A stretch of DNA of 64,000 nucleotides from Coccinella septempunctata. Lineage: Eukaryota; Arthropoda; Insecta; Coleoptera; Coccinellidae. This document shows, one piece after another, positions 1 to 11,711 of this stretch (position 1 is its first letter; each line of letters starts with the position of its first letter). The DNA is taken from positions 35,182,001 through 35,246,000 of the forward strand of contig NC_058192.1 in NCBI RefSeq assembly GCF_907165205.1, written 5' to 3'. The notes under the pieces are model-generated. The model worked only from the letters and a program-made list of their open reading frames with translations. It was not told the DNA's origin and did no database searches. A program made the position numbers and the translations under genes.

Positions 1-2400
1 TGCGAGTGAATTAAATTCGAACAGTTGTTACATGAACCAATTGGCACAGAGACTCATTTGTAGTGTCTAAGTTCTAAGATGTCTAAAAACATGGTGTATG
101 CACTCATCAATTTTTGAATGAAATGACATTAGACCAAATCGAAAATAAGAGATTTGTTTCCATGTTCTATCTTTGTTCTATCAAAGAGAGTCTAATGATA
201 CTCTCTCGTTTCATTTTGTTCTGCGTTGATATCGATCACAAATTACAGTAATCTGTGATCCCGATCGATCAACGAATCATTTCGTCAAATGTTAAGGAAT
301 ATTTGAGAATTACACTTAAATATTCCTTGTAAAAACGAATCTGCGGATATTTCAACACTATCGAAGGATTCGAAGGAGTACTTACCATTCTTCTTCGAGA
401 TAATTTCCGTTTGACCAATTGTATTCATGAGGAGGATAATTCAACATGATTTTAATAAAGCCCATGGCGAAATATCCAATATATTCAATTGACGGAAACG
501 TAATTTTCACTATTCTCGTGAGGAATATTTGAAGAACAGACTTGAATAGATTCATGTATTTCCGTTTCTTAATACAGGCTCACAATTCACATTAAGTATT
601 TTCAAATACAGTTCCTTTGATAAAATATCGCTGAAGTTGCCATAAAACTCTTAGCTGTATCTGTCCCGAATGTTCGTTCATCTGATTTGGTTCTGCCTCA
701 AATTCCAACAACAAAGGGTGATAGTCCAACAACACCAAATTCTTAGCTGTAGTTCTTGATTATCCAGAGAGAAAACTGAACGACATGTTGAATAAATGAA
801 TGTTGTACACCCTTTCTCGAAACTAATACATTTTCACTCACCCATAATCGCTTATAAATGCAACACATTCGCAAGTCGTAGGAATATATTCAAATTATTT
901 TCAAATATCAATTGACAACTGTCAATTTCTAAATAGTGCAACCTACAGTGGGAAAAACGAAAGATATCTCTTATTTCCAAATATGGAAAAACGAAATCTA
1001 ATCAGTGCATGCACCATTTTTTTAGACATCTTAGTAGTGTCCCCAGATCTCTAAATGAGCCTTTCATTAATTTTGGATCAATTCGTCTCTTTCCGGCCAG
1101 CAAAGACACCGAGTTGTTGAAGGAAGACCCGGATTTCATTTCCGAGGATTCACAAAAGGGGTTAAGTTTTTCTTTCGTTGTGTTATTTGGTTCATTAGAA
1201 AAATCTATTATTAACTTATTCTACGATGACATTAATCGAAACCCATGTAGTAAACCTTTCGCATAAATTCACTCAAACATAAAATTCTCAAATGCCAGCA
1301 CTTTTTTTGGGTCTTCCAATAGAAGGAAATTATTTGTCATCCTCTCCATTCACAATCTTCCTGATTGTGAAAATATTCAGCTGAAATATAAGTCGTTTAG
1401 ATTCAGATGAAACATTATATAAATTCTCTTATATTGAATATGTTCGCTACCGTCTGACGTATTGTGGATTTTAGAATATCAGGGTATAACTATTTGAATT
1501 CTAAATAGCACTTCCTGAAACCCTGTGTCTTTTTTCAATCACTTTCGGCATTTTCGTGATAAAAATTGATATTAGTTGTGGCAACGGCGTTATGACATTT
1601 CATGAAAGCCAACCTTACTCCGCTCTAGTTACAAAAACTTATTAAATTATTTGAAAATTATTTGATGGCCAACCGATTGCTAAAATAAATGTGAATGGAG
1701 TATATATCTACAGATAGATCATGGAAACGAAATCAGATGGTTTTTCTATCTTCAGTAACTGAAACAATGGATAGATAGGTTCATTGAAAACGGCCGTTAG
1801 AGCGCATGATCCCTGTGAGAATTCCGATCTCGGAATGGTATTTCTACAGGGAAACATTTCTATTCGATCTCTGCTGACGATTTCGATGATAGAAATCGAA
1901 ATGAATTGCAGAATACCAATTCAGAGCAATTCCGATGTAACCGGTACATTTCTATTCGACGCATACCATCTCTATTAGATGCATACCATCTTTATTCGAT
2001 TTGAAGTTACAGAAGAGGGTTGAATATTTCAAAATTTCTTTACATTACTAGGTATAGATTCCTCACTCTCTCAAACAAAACAATCATAATATTCCTTACC
2101 TAATATTTCACATTGTGATCTGAGACTGCAAAAATGTTGGTAATCGTCCCAAGCATTTGACATTTAGTATTTCTTATGAGCCAACTTCTTTCTGAAAATT
2201 GCATCCTTCAACTCAACAGAGAACTATTGTGAGAAACACGAGTCCCTGATTTTTGTTTAAGGTAAGAATTTCTCTATTGCATCAGATAACAATTTGGAAA
2301 ATATATCAACCAAATTGTCTACACTGTGGGTTTTGGGATTAAGTTCATCAACCCATTCTATAAATGACAAATAATTCAACATATTAACATAGAGAGGTAT
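1..2400. other. AT-rich stretch without recognisable gene
   Basis: I see no reading frame with recognisable similarity, no RNA gene and no clear repeat here. The frames longer than 60 codons (for example near 1009-1266 and 1784-1978) are low in complexity and resemble nothing I know. It could be intergenic DNA or intron sequence of the SAP130 gene, whose upstream exons are missing from the visible part. Confidence 0.5.
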
Positions 2401-2528
2401 TTTTTCTTATGAAAACAGTAGTTTAAAATGACTTAGAAAGACTGAGGGAGATGTATAATATATTTCTGAAACGGTAAAAAGTAGCAATTCTTTTAAGTCA
2501 TTTTAAACTACTCTTTTCATAAGAAGAA
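2401..2528. repeat. 35-nt inverted repeat (hairpin, MITE-like)
   Basis: The arms 2401-2435 and 2494-2528 are reverse complements with two mismatches, separated by about 58 nt. The core is GTAGTTTAAAATGACTTA and its complement. No target duplication is obvious. It looks like a small foldback or MITE remnant. Confidence 0.6.
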
Positions 2529-3533
2529 CAACTTTATGGTATAGCTCAGCAAATAAACCTGAAGGAAAAAACCATAGTACGCCACTGGATTGCTATCAAA
2601 AAAGTGTCTGTATAATGTCTTCATTTCAACATCCTAGCACAAACAGAAACGGAGATAATGACTAAAGTTGAAATAGCCCGAATTTAAATTTTGCCTTATA
2701 ACTCAAAAACAAAAGAAGATAGAGGAATACAGTTGATGGCATTATTAGTCTCTCAAGAAAAGACGACATGAATCGTACATTCATTTTCCTCTATCTCGTA
2801 AGGTTAAAAAGTTGTAGTTCAGGTATCACCAATTTTGCCCACCCTGTACACAGACACAAACAAAAATGTCTGCTGTTTAACCTTCACCACAACCAACAAA
2901 TTCCAACCGACACCTGAACACGTGATACGTCATGCCCAAAAAGACTCTTCCTTACAGCAATCAAACACCCATCGCCTCTAGTTCTATCACTCGATGAAGA
3001 AGTTCGATCAGTCCTGAAGAAATCATAGTTGAACAGCTGAAGTTCAACATCATAATAAGGTCATCCAAGCCATCCTTCAGTGAGCAAGATGACATTGGAG
3101 TTTGAGGCTATTGCATCATGCAAGAAATCATTGATTTTAGTGCTTAAACCCCTGACATTTTGGTAGTACACATTCAAAAATTATGTTGGCTTGTTTGACC
3201 GCTTGCTCCTTGACTGCGAGACTATCTTAGGTATATATAAGAGTTAAATATTCCTCACCTTCGGAATTTCTACTATCAAAATTGTCTTGGTGTGAGGTCG
3301 GACTGCACCCTGTAAAGGGTTGATGGGGATGAAAGAAAATCGTATTCCTCCCTTACTAGGCTTTATTCTGTTACAATATAAATGCTACTTGTGGTCGTTC
3401 TAGAGCTGAACGCAACAAACTAAACACAGGAAATGGGTACAATTAGAATTTACATAAAAGGAAAATTAAGTACAATTTCTCTTACCTACACCTAGAACAA
3501 CAACTTATCTCGGTAACGAAAAATTTGCACACT
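2529..3533. other. Non-coding stretch, unannotated
   Basis: I found no gene. Around 2810-2850 lies a phrase ending in CCACCCTGTAC. Similar 'acaGGGTG' phrases recur near 32626, and many insect repeats carry such ends, but I could not define element boundaries. Confidence 0.4.
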
Positions 3534-4235
3534 CTAAAATAGCTGTAGTGAGTTACCTCCAGCGCCAGTCAACCGAAAACTCAGAATGCGCGAATTCTTC
3601 GTCGCCTCCGTGACACAATCCCGAAACAAGCTAAACTGCTCAACAAAATCATTAATTCTACGTTCTGCTTCAACCCCAACTGGCAGGAACTTGCTTCGGT
3701 TTGTGAGAATCTTCAGTTCCGTCTCCGAGTTATCCAAGAGTACATTTAAAGGGGTGTGGCCATCAGCACTTTTCACTAACCGGACTAGAATGTGAAACTT
3801 TCTTCCTGGGAACACACTGGAAATCGTATCCTGTATAAGCTTTCTATCATCCTCTGGCGTTGTTTTCTTTGTATCATTCTAAAACATAAGGTTTTTCGAG
3901 CGTAACCTACGATCCTCTAGCTAAGAAAGGATATCTTCAGTTGAACAGCTTCCATCAGTCATCCCGGACACCTGTACACGAGTATTAAGAGCAGAGATCT
4001 GATCTCTCATTGAATCCAATTCAGCTTCCGGGGATGATAACTTGGCAGACATGTTGTTCACCCCCTTCTTCAGCTCAACAATTTGAGACAAATACTTATT
4101 CTCTATTTCCTTCTTGAAACCGTCAAACTTTTCCTGGAAGAGCAGTGGTAAACGGCTGAACAATTGATCGGCATCGTCATTAAGTGGCCCACAAACTGAC
4201 CAGTCTACCTTGGTAACATTTGCTGACGACAGCAA
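3534..4235 (-). pseudogene. Decayed non-LTR retrotransposon ORF1 (CR1-like)
   Basis: Two minus-strand frames, 4235-3921 and then 3815-3534, read as successive parts of one protein broken by a frameshift or stop between them. The first part is charged and heptad-rich (coiled-coil-like). The second resembles the C-terminal half of CR1-type ORF1 proteins, with a phrase like 'VFPGRKFHILVRLVKS' followed by 'ILTNRSKFLPVGV'. Such proteins bind the element's RNA. No matching ORF2 follows on this strand, so this is a truncated copy. Family assignment rests on pattern memory only and is moderate. Confidence 0.4.
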
Positions 4236-4960
4236 TTATAACCTCAGATGCAGACCCACTGTTATCATCCCAAAAATTACAAAATCATCTGGATGCACTC
4301 TCATTCAATGAAATCAACACCAAGTCGACCCAGGTAACTTTCACCAATAAAAAAGGTAGACCCCCTACAAGTAAAACTGCAATACGCTCCCATACCTACC
4401 CAGTCAGAGATCAAATACCTTGGACTACATTTGGATGAAAAATTAACATGGAGAACTCGTATAAAAATGAAACGGCGACAACTCGTCATTAAAGTGAAGA
4501 AAATTACTGGTTATTGAACAAAAGATCGAAGCTGTCCCTGGAAAATGAAGTTACAATCTATAAATGTATCCTTAAAACAGTATAGACATACGGAATAGAA
4601 CTGTGGGGATGTTCTAAGCCGTCCAACATAAGAATATTGGAGTCATTACAGTAAAAAATGCTCAGTATGATAGCAGGGGCTCCTTGGTATGTAACAAACC
4701 AAAGCCTACAAAACGATCTGGGAATAAAATCTATAAAAGATACAAATAAGTAATCTCTTCATTCAACCCCTTTTGGAGAATAGACTGAAGACCTCCTGGA
4801 GGGTTAATTGTACGGAGACCCATTGGATGGTATACGACTCAAGCCAAAAATCAATGTTACATCACATTACTGTTGGAGTAGATTGTAAATATGCTCCAAA
4901 ACGACTATTCCACCACAGCCAATACAGTATCTACCATATCGATGCTGCAGGCGATTAATT
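4220..4960 (+). pseudogene. Decayed Jockey-type reverse transcriptase C-terminus
   Basis: The + strand encodes scattered pieces matching the region after the RT active site of the Jockey ORF2 at 53819-56482. Shared pieces include a 'STQVTFTNK' phrase, a 'YGIELWGCSKPSNI'-like phrase and 'LSMIAGAPWYVTN'. Several stops and shifts interrupt it. It starts within a few bases of the end of the opposite-strand ORF1 relic, so two truncated LINE fragments abut head-to-head. Confidence 0.65.
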
Positions 4961-4964
4961 TTTT

Positions 4965-6475
4965 CCCCCATTTGGAATAGGATGCTGAAGCAAATGATAA
5001 GATATATGTAGAGAAGGAAGTACTGATTTCATAATACGTTTTTCTCTTCTTCTATTCGCAATATTTGAACTCCAAGGATAAAATAAACCATTATACTGCC
5101 TATGACGAAGCGCATGTTCCCCATTTTTCAGTCAATTTGAAATTGCCCGCCAAAGAAATTGATGAGAAAAGTGCATAGAGGAATGTTTTAGATGTACCAG
5201 GGAAAATTTTCATATCATTCTGACACCTCTAGACCCCCAGCTCCAACAATTAAAACGAAACAATATTCTGTCTATTACGGAGCGCATGTTCCCCCTTTTT
5301 TTTTCGATAATTTAAAATGGCCGGCCAAGAAAATTGATGAAAAGGGTGCATAGAGGAATGTTTTAGATGTACTAGGAAAAATTTTCGTTTCATTATGACA
5401 ACCCTAGACCTCCAGCTCCAAGAATTAAAACGAACCGATATTCTGTCTATTACGGAGAGGATGTTCCCCATTTTTTTCTAGTAAGTTTATAATGGCCGGC
5501 CAAGAAAATTGATAGAAAGGGTGTATAGAGAAATGTTTCAGATGTACTAGGAAAAATTTTCGTTTAATTCTGACAACCCTAGACCTCCAGCTCCTAGGAT
5601 TGAAACGAACCGATATTCTGTCTATTTAGGAGAGGATGTTCCCTATTTTTTTTCGATAGTTTAACATGGCCGGCCAAGAAAATTGATAGAAAGGGTGCAT
5701 AGAGGAATGTTTCAGATGTATTAGAAACATTTTTCGTTTCATTCTGACAACCCTAGACCTCCAGCTCCAAGAATTAAAACGAACCAATATTCTGTCTATT
5801 ACAGAGCGGATGTTCCCCATTTTTTTTTTTTTTTTTTTTTTAGTTTTATTCTTGTAGCTGGGGGTCTAGGGTTGTCAGAGTGAAACGAAAATTTTTCCTA
5901 GTACGTCTGAAACATTTCTCTATGCACCCTTTCTATCAATTATCTTGGCCGGCCATGTTGAACTATCGAAAAAATGGGGAACATGCGCTCCGTAATAGAC
6001 AGAATATTGGTTCGTATTAATTCTTGGAACTGGGGCTCTAGGGGTGTCAGAATGAAACGAAAATTTTTCCTAGTACATCTGAAACATTCCTCTATACACC
6101 CTTTCCATCAATTTTCTTGGCCGGCCATTATAAACTAACTAAAATAAAAGGGGAATATTCGGTCCTTAATAGACAGAATATCGGTTCGTTTTAATTCTTG
6201 GAGCTGGGGGTCTAGGGGTGTCAGAATGAAACGAAAATTTTCCTCAGCACATCTGAAACATCCCTCTATGCACTCTTCTCATCAATTTCCTTGGTCGGAA
6301 ATTTCAAACTGACTGGAAAATGGGTAACTTGCGCTTCGTCATACGCAGTATAATGGTTTATTTTGATCCTTGGTGTTCAAATATTGCGAATATAGCAAAA
6401 AAAAGAAAACGTATCATGAAATCAGTCCATCCATCCCTGCATATCATATCATTAGCTACTACTATCATATTGAAC
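4965..6475. mobile_element. Foldback-like element with arms of 175-bp tandem repeats
   Basis: The left arm (about 4965-5815) and right arm (about 5840-6475) are reverse complements, meeting at a poly(T) tract near 5820-5840. Each arm is itself tandemly repeated. The motif ATGTTCCCC recurs at 5114, 5286, 5461, 5636 and 5810 (steps 172, 175, 175, 174). Its complement ends at 5983, 6158 and about 6329. The outermost parts, including a 'gatttcataatacg' phrase and its complement near 6412-6428, also pair. Long inverted repeats built of direct repeats are the hallmark of foldback elements. No transposase is visible. Apparent frames of 60-80 codons here are repeat artefacts. Confidence 0.75.
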
Positions 6476-7136
6476 TCGCGTGTACCGTCCCAATCCACTG
6501 CTGTTCAACTACTTTTGACCGATCCGAAACAGTCCCAAGTGTACACGCGAATAAAGCTTATGTAAATTGAGGTTGTCCCATACATGAAAATGACAGCGAT
6601 TCTAATAGCGTTATTGATTTGGCGTCGTCGGTAATTGGTAAAATAGACATTCTTTGTCTACAGTCATTCTGTGCAGAATGTAGTGTAGGCATCTAATCCA
6701 GAAAAAAACACTTTTGGGTTTTTACTTTTTGCAACTCCTTCCGAAGTGAGGATGCATGTATTGATTTTCTTTTCCAATTTATTGATTGATTCTGACGGCA
6801 AGGTTTTCTTGCAGAAATCCATTAAATCACCGTAGGCCTCACCATTCCGCCCTGTTTCAATAATTATCTGCTTTTATAACCAACTAATGATCTCCATTAT
6901 TGACAACCTGATCTGTATGTTTGAAAATATTGGGAAATTAATTTTTCTGGGAGCCTTATAGCATTTGGTGATTTCTTTACCTGAATGTTCTCCTGCACTG
7001 GTTATGAGGGTGAAAATTGGGAGATGAATAATCGTGACTGCACGTCAGTGCTTTGATCCTTTCTCCACATCAATTTTTGTATTCCTGAAATTATAGTCAT
7101 ATACCCTGTGTAATTATACTTTACATTCATTCATAG
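6476..7136. other. Probable intron of the SAP130 gene
   Basis: I see no coding similarity. The stretch ends in a splice acceptor at 7135-7136 in front of the SAP130 exon, so at least its 3' part should be intron. The branch and polypyrimidine region around 7100-7136 is T/A-rich. Confidence 0.5.
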
Positions 7137-7909
7137 GACTGGAAATGAATTGGATGAACATAATGATGACATGCAGTTCATTTCGGATAATATGGTTAAA
7201 AAAGGTGATGATTCTGATGTTCATTCTGATGAACCTAAAGATGGTGCACCAGAGGCTTATTGCATTCCAACTGTCCGAAAACCTGTCACAGCAAGTCTAT
7301 TGAATAGTTATAAACATAATTGGAAATCTACTCATAATCATTTTATGAGATATTCTGATGTGAAGCCGAAAGAAGAAAGGAAACCCTCTATTATTGATTT
7401 AGCCAATCAATTCAGAATACAAGACAAAATCAATGGATGGAAAATTTTTCATTTATCAACACAAATGGATGATCTTGTAAGTGTGAGTCTTATGAGCTTC
7501 ATTTTTTTCAAATAAGAACTTCATAATTCATTAGAAGCTCTATTCTCTATTCTCTATTACTCAATATAAACCATTTTTTTACAGGCTGAGCTGGAACAAG
7601 TTGATTATGAAAATTTGAGCGATTTCCTGAAGTGTTTAGGAGAAACTGGGGAGACTGGGTGTGAGAAAGATATCAATAGAGTCAATGAATTAATCAAGGT
7701 ATTATTTGTTTTAAAACTGAGCTCCTTTCTGAATAGAAAAATGCTATTATCAATTTCAGGGCAATTTGCAAAGGATCAAGATCATAAAAGAAGGTATATT
7801 AGAGGCAAAATCTCAAATGATGAAAGTGTTCGATCACAAATCGCAAGTAACGAACCTTATAAACCGATGTGCCAGCAAACGTAACTTCAAGAAGAAAGTT
7901 ATGACTTGA
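7137..7909 (+). CDS. SAP130: SAP130 (Sin3A-associated protein 130) C-terminal exons
   Basis: Three exons join in frame: 7137-7476, 7585-7698 and 7760-7909, ending TGA at 7907-7909. Introns of 108 and 61 bp both have GT and AG ends (donor GTAAGTG at 7477). The joined protein of about 200 residues has an acidic start, then the conserved SAP130 C-terminal region: 'SLLNSYKHNWKSTHNHF', 'RYSDVKPKEE', 'INGWKIFHLSTQMDDL', 'DINRVNELIK' and a final helical, basic segment with 'VFDHKSQV' and 'NRCASKRNFKKK'. SAP130 is a subunit of the Sin3-HDAC corepressor in the nucleus and helps scaffold transcriptional repression. Upstream exons are not recognisable, so this is the 3' end of the gene or a partial duplicate. 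Intact exons, normal splice sites and a nearby poly(A) signal favour a working gene. Confidence 0.85.
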
Positions 7910-8001
7910 AATAGTTAATATTAAAAAATTATATTTATTAATTTTATAAGTAAAAATTTATTGATGTTCTCAATTGTAAATATTGGCAATATAATATTAG
8001 A

Positions 8002-8007
8002 AATAAA
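8002..8007 (+). terminator. Poly(A) signal AATAAA of the SAP130 gene
   Basis: AATAAA lies 93 nt after the SAP130 stop codon in an AT-rich 3' region, the expected place for cleavage and polyadenylation. Confidence 0.6.
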
Positions 8008-8009
8008 AC

Positions 8010-9129
8010 AAGTTTTATAACCGTTTTATCACCGGGTTGAACAAGAAAATATCGGTATTGCCCCAAGATACCTTCCCTTAAGTGTTAGTTAGCAATCTCC
8101 GGACACTCCTTGTTGCCTAGCTCTTTTTGAACTTACTGATGCTATACCGGTTCAGATCGCTTCTCTGGAAGATGTGCTTCAACTATTTCATTGACAGATA
8201 TTATAACGGCCAAGATGGATGTCGATTTGGGTACGCACATATTCAATTCGATAGCTATGTTGTGGTATTTACATATATACTTTCTCTGTCCATGCTTTAA
8301 TTAGGTTAAGAATATAAATACATATTTTTTTAATCCTCATCCTTATCATTTTTGAGGATATTTCATCACCTGCCGGGCAGGTGTCGAGACAGCTAATCAA
8401 GATACATTCCTTGCAAGACCTTTCGCACAATCCGTCATGTGTTCGGTCGCAGCCTTCTGAGGAAACATCCAGGAGGAAGGCCCACAGCGGCAACATCTCG
8501 TGTAGGGATAGAAATTCGAAGCGTAACGTCGAGACCGAATTTCAATACTCCCGTTAGTTCGAAAGTGGTGTTGTTTATGTTCGATAAATTTTTGAATGTT
8601 CGTGAACAACCGGTGTGAATTAAGTGCGATATAGTTTGAAATGAAGTGGATCTAGTTCACGGTGAATTTCCTTCGGGAATTTGTGTGAGATCATTTGATA
8701 TCGAGATCAACTACTGAGGAAAATTGTGCGAACATGTTGTGTTCCTCCTGCAGGAGCAATTTCATTAATTACGACAGAGAAGGAGGCTAAAATAAATAAT
8801 GAATATTTCGACAATCTACAAAGAAACGGTTTGTCGATTGCTACCGATTCTATAGTACATATATCATAAATGATCAATCAATTCTATTGGGAATTCCAAA
8901 AAAAGCAATATACCCTCTGGTGGCTATTTTTATAAATAAAAAGCAGTTATGTATGTTTACATCGAGGAACGTAGAATATTTTGGGTCTTTAGATCATATT
9001 TCCATATAAAATTTGATTGAATTTGGTGACATTCTTCGTCTATTTAGTAATGAGTGGCTTCAATAACAAATACTATTGTAGTGTCTCCCAGACGGCCTTC
9101 TTGTAAGGGTATTTTCCTAAAATAAACGA
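8010..9129. other. Intergenic, nothing recognised
   Basis: No domain or element is recognised. A less AT-rich patch at about 8370-8620 has open minus-strand frames of 70-75 codons without similarity that I know. It could be an untranslated exon, but there is no positive evidence. Confidence 0.4.
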
Positions 9130-9136
9130 ACGAAAA

Positions 9137-9409
9137 GTGTTGGTGCAAACCAGATTAGGTTCGGAAGAATACATGGACAGACGACAAGCCTGGATTTATG
9201 TCCGAAAAATCAGGAAGACTTTGTCTATGAACATGAAAGTGTGTTACCTCTATTTCACTAAGGAAGACTTTTCCCGAACTAGTAAGTTCAAAGTGGAATT
9301 TACTAATGCATTATTTATTCTCAATATCACTTTCAGGTGCGAAGAGATTTTTGGAAAAAAAAATGTCGTCATAGTATCTACCAGGACTGTCTGTAGAGAA
9401 AGATGCTAG
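9137..9409 (+). pseudogene. THAP-domain remnant of a DDE transposon
   Basis: The frame reads 'DRRQAWIYVRKIRKTLSMNM' then 'VCYLYFTKEDF', matching the second half of a THAP zinc finger. The conserved C-x2-H is altered (Cys kept, His position Tyr). A plausible intron (donor GTAAGT near 9282, acceptor TTTCAG near 9336) leads to a segment like 'AKRFLEKK', as in linkers that follow THAP domains. The first zinc-ligand half is not visible. THAP domains bind the ends of THAP-family transposons. The DDE fragment downstream suggests both are one relic. Confidence 0.55.
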
Positions 9410-9596
9410 AGAAAAAAAAATATCGAGAGATATATGAGAAGAAAGAAGAGAAAGGAAAGGAATAGTGATCCAACCACTCATTCTGCTTAAGATGAAGGGC
9501 AGCTCATAATCTATTAGTTTCTTTTTCTTCTGAGATCTTCTCGAGATGCAGAAATACAAGAGGATGTGCCTTATATGAATTTCTCAAAACACCTGC

Positions 9597-10100
9597 TCCT
9601 TGAAATCCTTCACAGGACTCAGCAACTTTAGAATTCTGGATTGTATCGTTCATCTCGTTAATAAAGTGCACAAAGATAAAAGAAGTAAAAGATTGACTAT
9701 ACGTGAAAGAATTGAAATGAATTTCATCAAAATGAAATTGGATATGAGTTACGTCTGTCTTGGAATATTATTCAATATTTCTAATGAAATGTTCAAACTG
9801 TAGTTTGAAATGGTGCAAATTCTTAGCAGTGTATTGATGAAAACAGAGCAAATATGCCATACTGCTTCAAAAATTTTAGGAATGTTTGTATTATTTTAGA
9901 TTTCACTGAAATATTTGTTCAGATACCTAATTGCCTCTGCTCCCGCATAAAATTTTATTCGCAATATAAATCAAGTGTTACTGTAGAATTCATGACTGGT
10001 GTTACACCAGCTGGAGCAACTTCTTTTGTAAGCGAACCCTATGGTGGTAGAGCTTCAGACAAGGTTATTTTCGAGCATAGTGGTGTTATAATTTATTGAG
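9597..10100 (+). pseudogene. DDE_Tnp_4 transposase remnant (ISL2EU/Harbinger-like)
   Basis: Two + strand segments fit the HTH-plus-DDE_Tnp_4 type of transposase. At 9717-9803 a helix-turn-helix-like 'FIKMKLDMSYVCLGILFNIS' is readable. At 9854-10100 the nuclease core reads 'ILDFTEIFVQIPNCLCSR', 'TVEFMTGVTPAGATSF' and 'YGGRASDKVI', giving the first catalytic Asp and the GGRxSD block. The protein stops soon after and the remaining catalytic residues are absent. With the THAP remnant upstream in the same orientation, this is a dead THAP-DDE transposon. Confidence 0.6.
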
Positions 10101-11286
10101 TTAGTATGATTGATAGTTGTCGTAGGATAGAGAACAGAGATTGGGAGTGAAAGCCCTAAAAGGTTTGTGAAGAGAGTCGAATAAAGGTCTCATAAGTTCC
10201 CATAACATTTAACATTTTGCAACGACTTGCACGCCTGTGCTGGGCATAATATTGTTGCGCCGCCACTGGTATTCACGCACTACATATTGTTGCTCTGACA
10301 GACCATCGACCTTGTGTCGGGGGTTATTTCGCCTCGATGATTCTTACAATCTGCTTATTAAAATTTTCTCGAAGCTTTTCCGGTTTTTCTCTGAAAGAGG
10401 AATCATATCGATCTATCGTACCGTGAATAATTTCGATTGGAAGTCATTTATTGGCTTTTCTGAAATCAATGAATTTTAAGTTGGCGAGGTTAACAATATA
10501 GTCTCGGTAAGTCCATAATTCCTTTAATTTAAACAAGGATCTCACTAGGAATGTATGATAAGGTAGATTTGCTGGTTCTGGATCCATTGCTTGCTTCCAT
10601 TTTGTTTCACAGCACATGTTCTTGTACCGCTTTCCATTTCCCCAGAGCAGGATTCCTTCTCAGGTTTATTAGTTATAATTATTGTATTCATGAAAATCTT
10701 TGTTTCTTGAAGAATCGAGAAGGAATGCTGTAGAATTTTTCTGCACATTTTCATTTTGTTCATTTCACACAGCTTTTTGGATGGGAGTACCTCGGATCGG
10801 AACTCGATTTTTTGCAGAACAGTTTGTGCATATGAGCACAATTTTGGCCGGATCTGAATAATTTTGGCTGAAGTGCAACCTTTACCTTTGAAATACAATT
10901 TGGCTTGGTTCACAACTTTTGGCCGTAGCCTGGAGCTGAATACGATTCTTGGCTGGAGTGAATACCTGTCAGTGAGTACTCCCTACACGGGAGAATAGAA
11001 GAACAAATACTATGGGAAATCTGTCTTGCAAGAGGACCAGGACCGTTGCTAAAACTCCCTTAAGTTAAGTAGTTATATGTATAGTTATAAGTTTGTGTAG
11101 CTTTGAGACATTGTGGTTAACAAAATCCCCTTCGTTGGGAACTGCAAATTTTTTTCAACTTGTACATCTTGTTTTTTTTTTAATATATTGTAAAAACCTG
11201 ACTGGGAATTTTGTTGCTGGGGTAATCTAGTCTCCCCTGAGAAATCAATATTAGAATTTCATCCTCGAACGTCCTTCAGGGCGATT
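10101..11286. other. Unannotated, with possible gypsy LTR at its right end
   Basis: Frames at 10237-10479 and 10545-10913 resemble nothing I know. About 10930-11300 may be an LTR, since it directly precedes a primer-binding site, but I see no second copy to fix its left edge. Confidence 0.35.
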
Positions 11287-11330
11287 GTAACGTTACACAA
11301 TTTGGCGCACAAAACGTGGAGCTCGAGAAA
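11287..11330 (+). repeat. LTR 3' edge and primer-binding site of a gypsy relic
   Basis: A palindromic TGTAACGTTACA is followed by TGGCGCACAAAACGTGGAG at 11303-11321. This resembles the TGGCGCCCAACGTGGGGC binding site of gypsy element B (44935-44952, minus), with an A for C and extra A's. A gag start lies about 150 nt downstream, as expected for a + strand retrotransposon. Confidence 0.5.
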
Positions 11331-11478
11331 CCTGGCAACATTTTTCATCAGTTCAAAAACAACTCACCAGTCTCTCAAACTCTCTTTTCACATTGCTTCA
11401 TTTCTCTGATTTGAATGGTTCTTGAACCTCTGCTATTGTTGTGTTCTTTTATTATCTTGCATTTCAATTATTGGAATT

Positions 11479-11711
11479 ATGAACCCCGAATTTTTGAACT
11501 AGCATATGAGGTTGCTATACGTTTAGGAAGGGATGATAAGAATACCGTTGAGCAAAATCGCAAAATTTTAAGAGGTCTTTTAGCGCAGGAAAGAGGAGAT
11601 CGAAGTTTCTCTGAAATTCAGGATATTTTTACTATAGTAGAGAACTTTGAAGGACTTTCACAATCAATTGCAGACTTGTCCTCAAAAATATCTAAACTAA
11701 CATCTAGGTAA
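11479..11711 (+). pseudogene. Gypsy gag N-terminus fragment
   Basis: After the primer-binding site the + strand encodes 'FELAYEVAIRLGRDDKNTVE' followed by a helical, charged segment ending 'SIADLSSKISKLTSR'. This matches the SAP-like N-terminus of gypsy Gag proteins: compare 'LTYLLVIRGLPTGTVDSMRK' in element B and 'LTWELEARGCTVAHTVQEKR' in element A. An ATG at 11479 leads a short frame that ends in TAG after seven codons, so one frameshift separates the start from the body. Nothing of pol follows. Confidence 0.5.

Noticed and set aside
5250..5820. Two similar minus-strand frames starting 'MGNI' (73 and 64 codons) that look like a small gene family
   Set aside because: They are the same frame in successive copies of the 175-bp repeat; their similarity comes from DNA repetition.
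8269..8609. Two overlapping minus-strand frames with many cysteines
   Set aside because: No known domain, no splice or promoter support; probably chance in a GC-richer patch.
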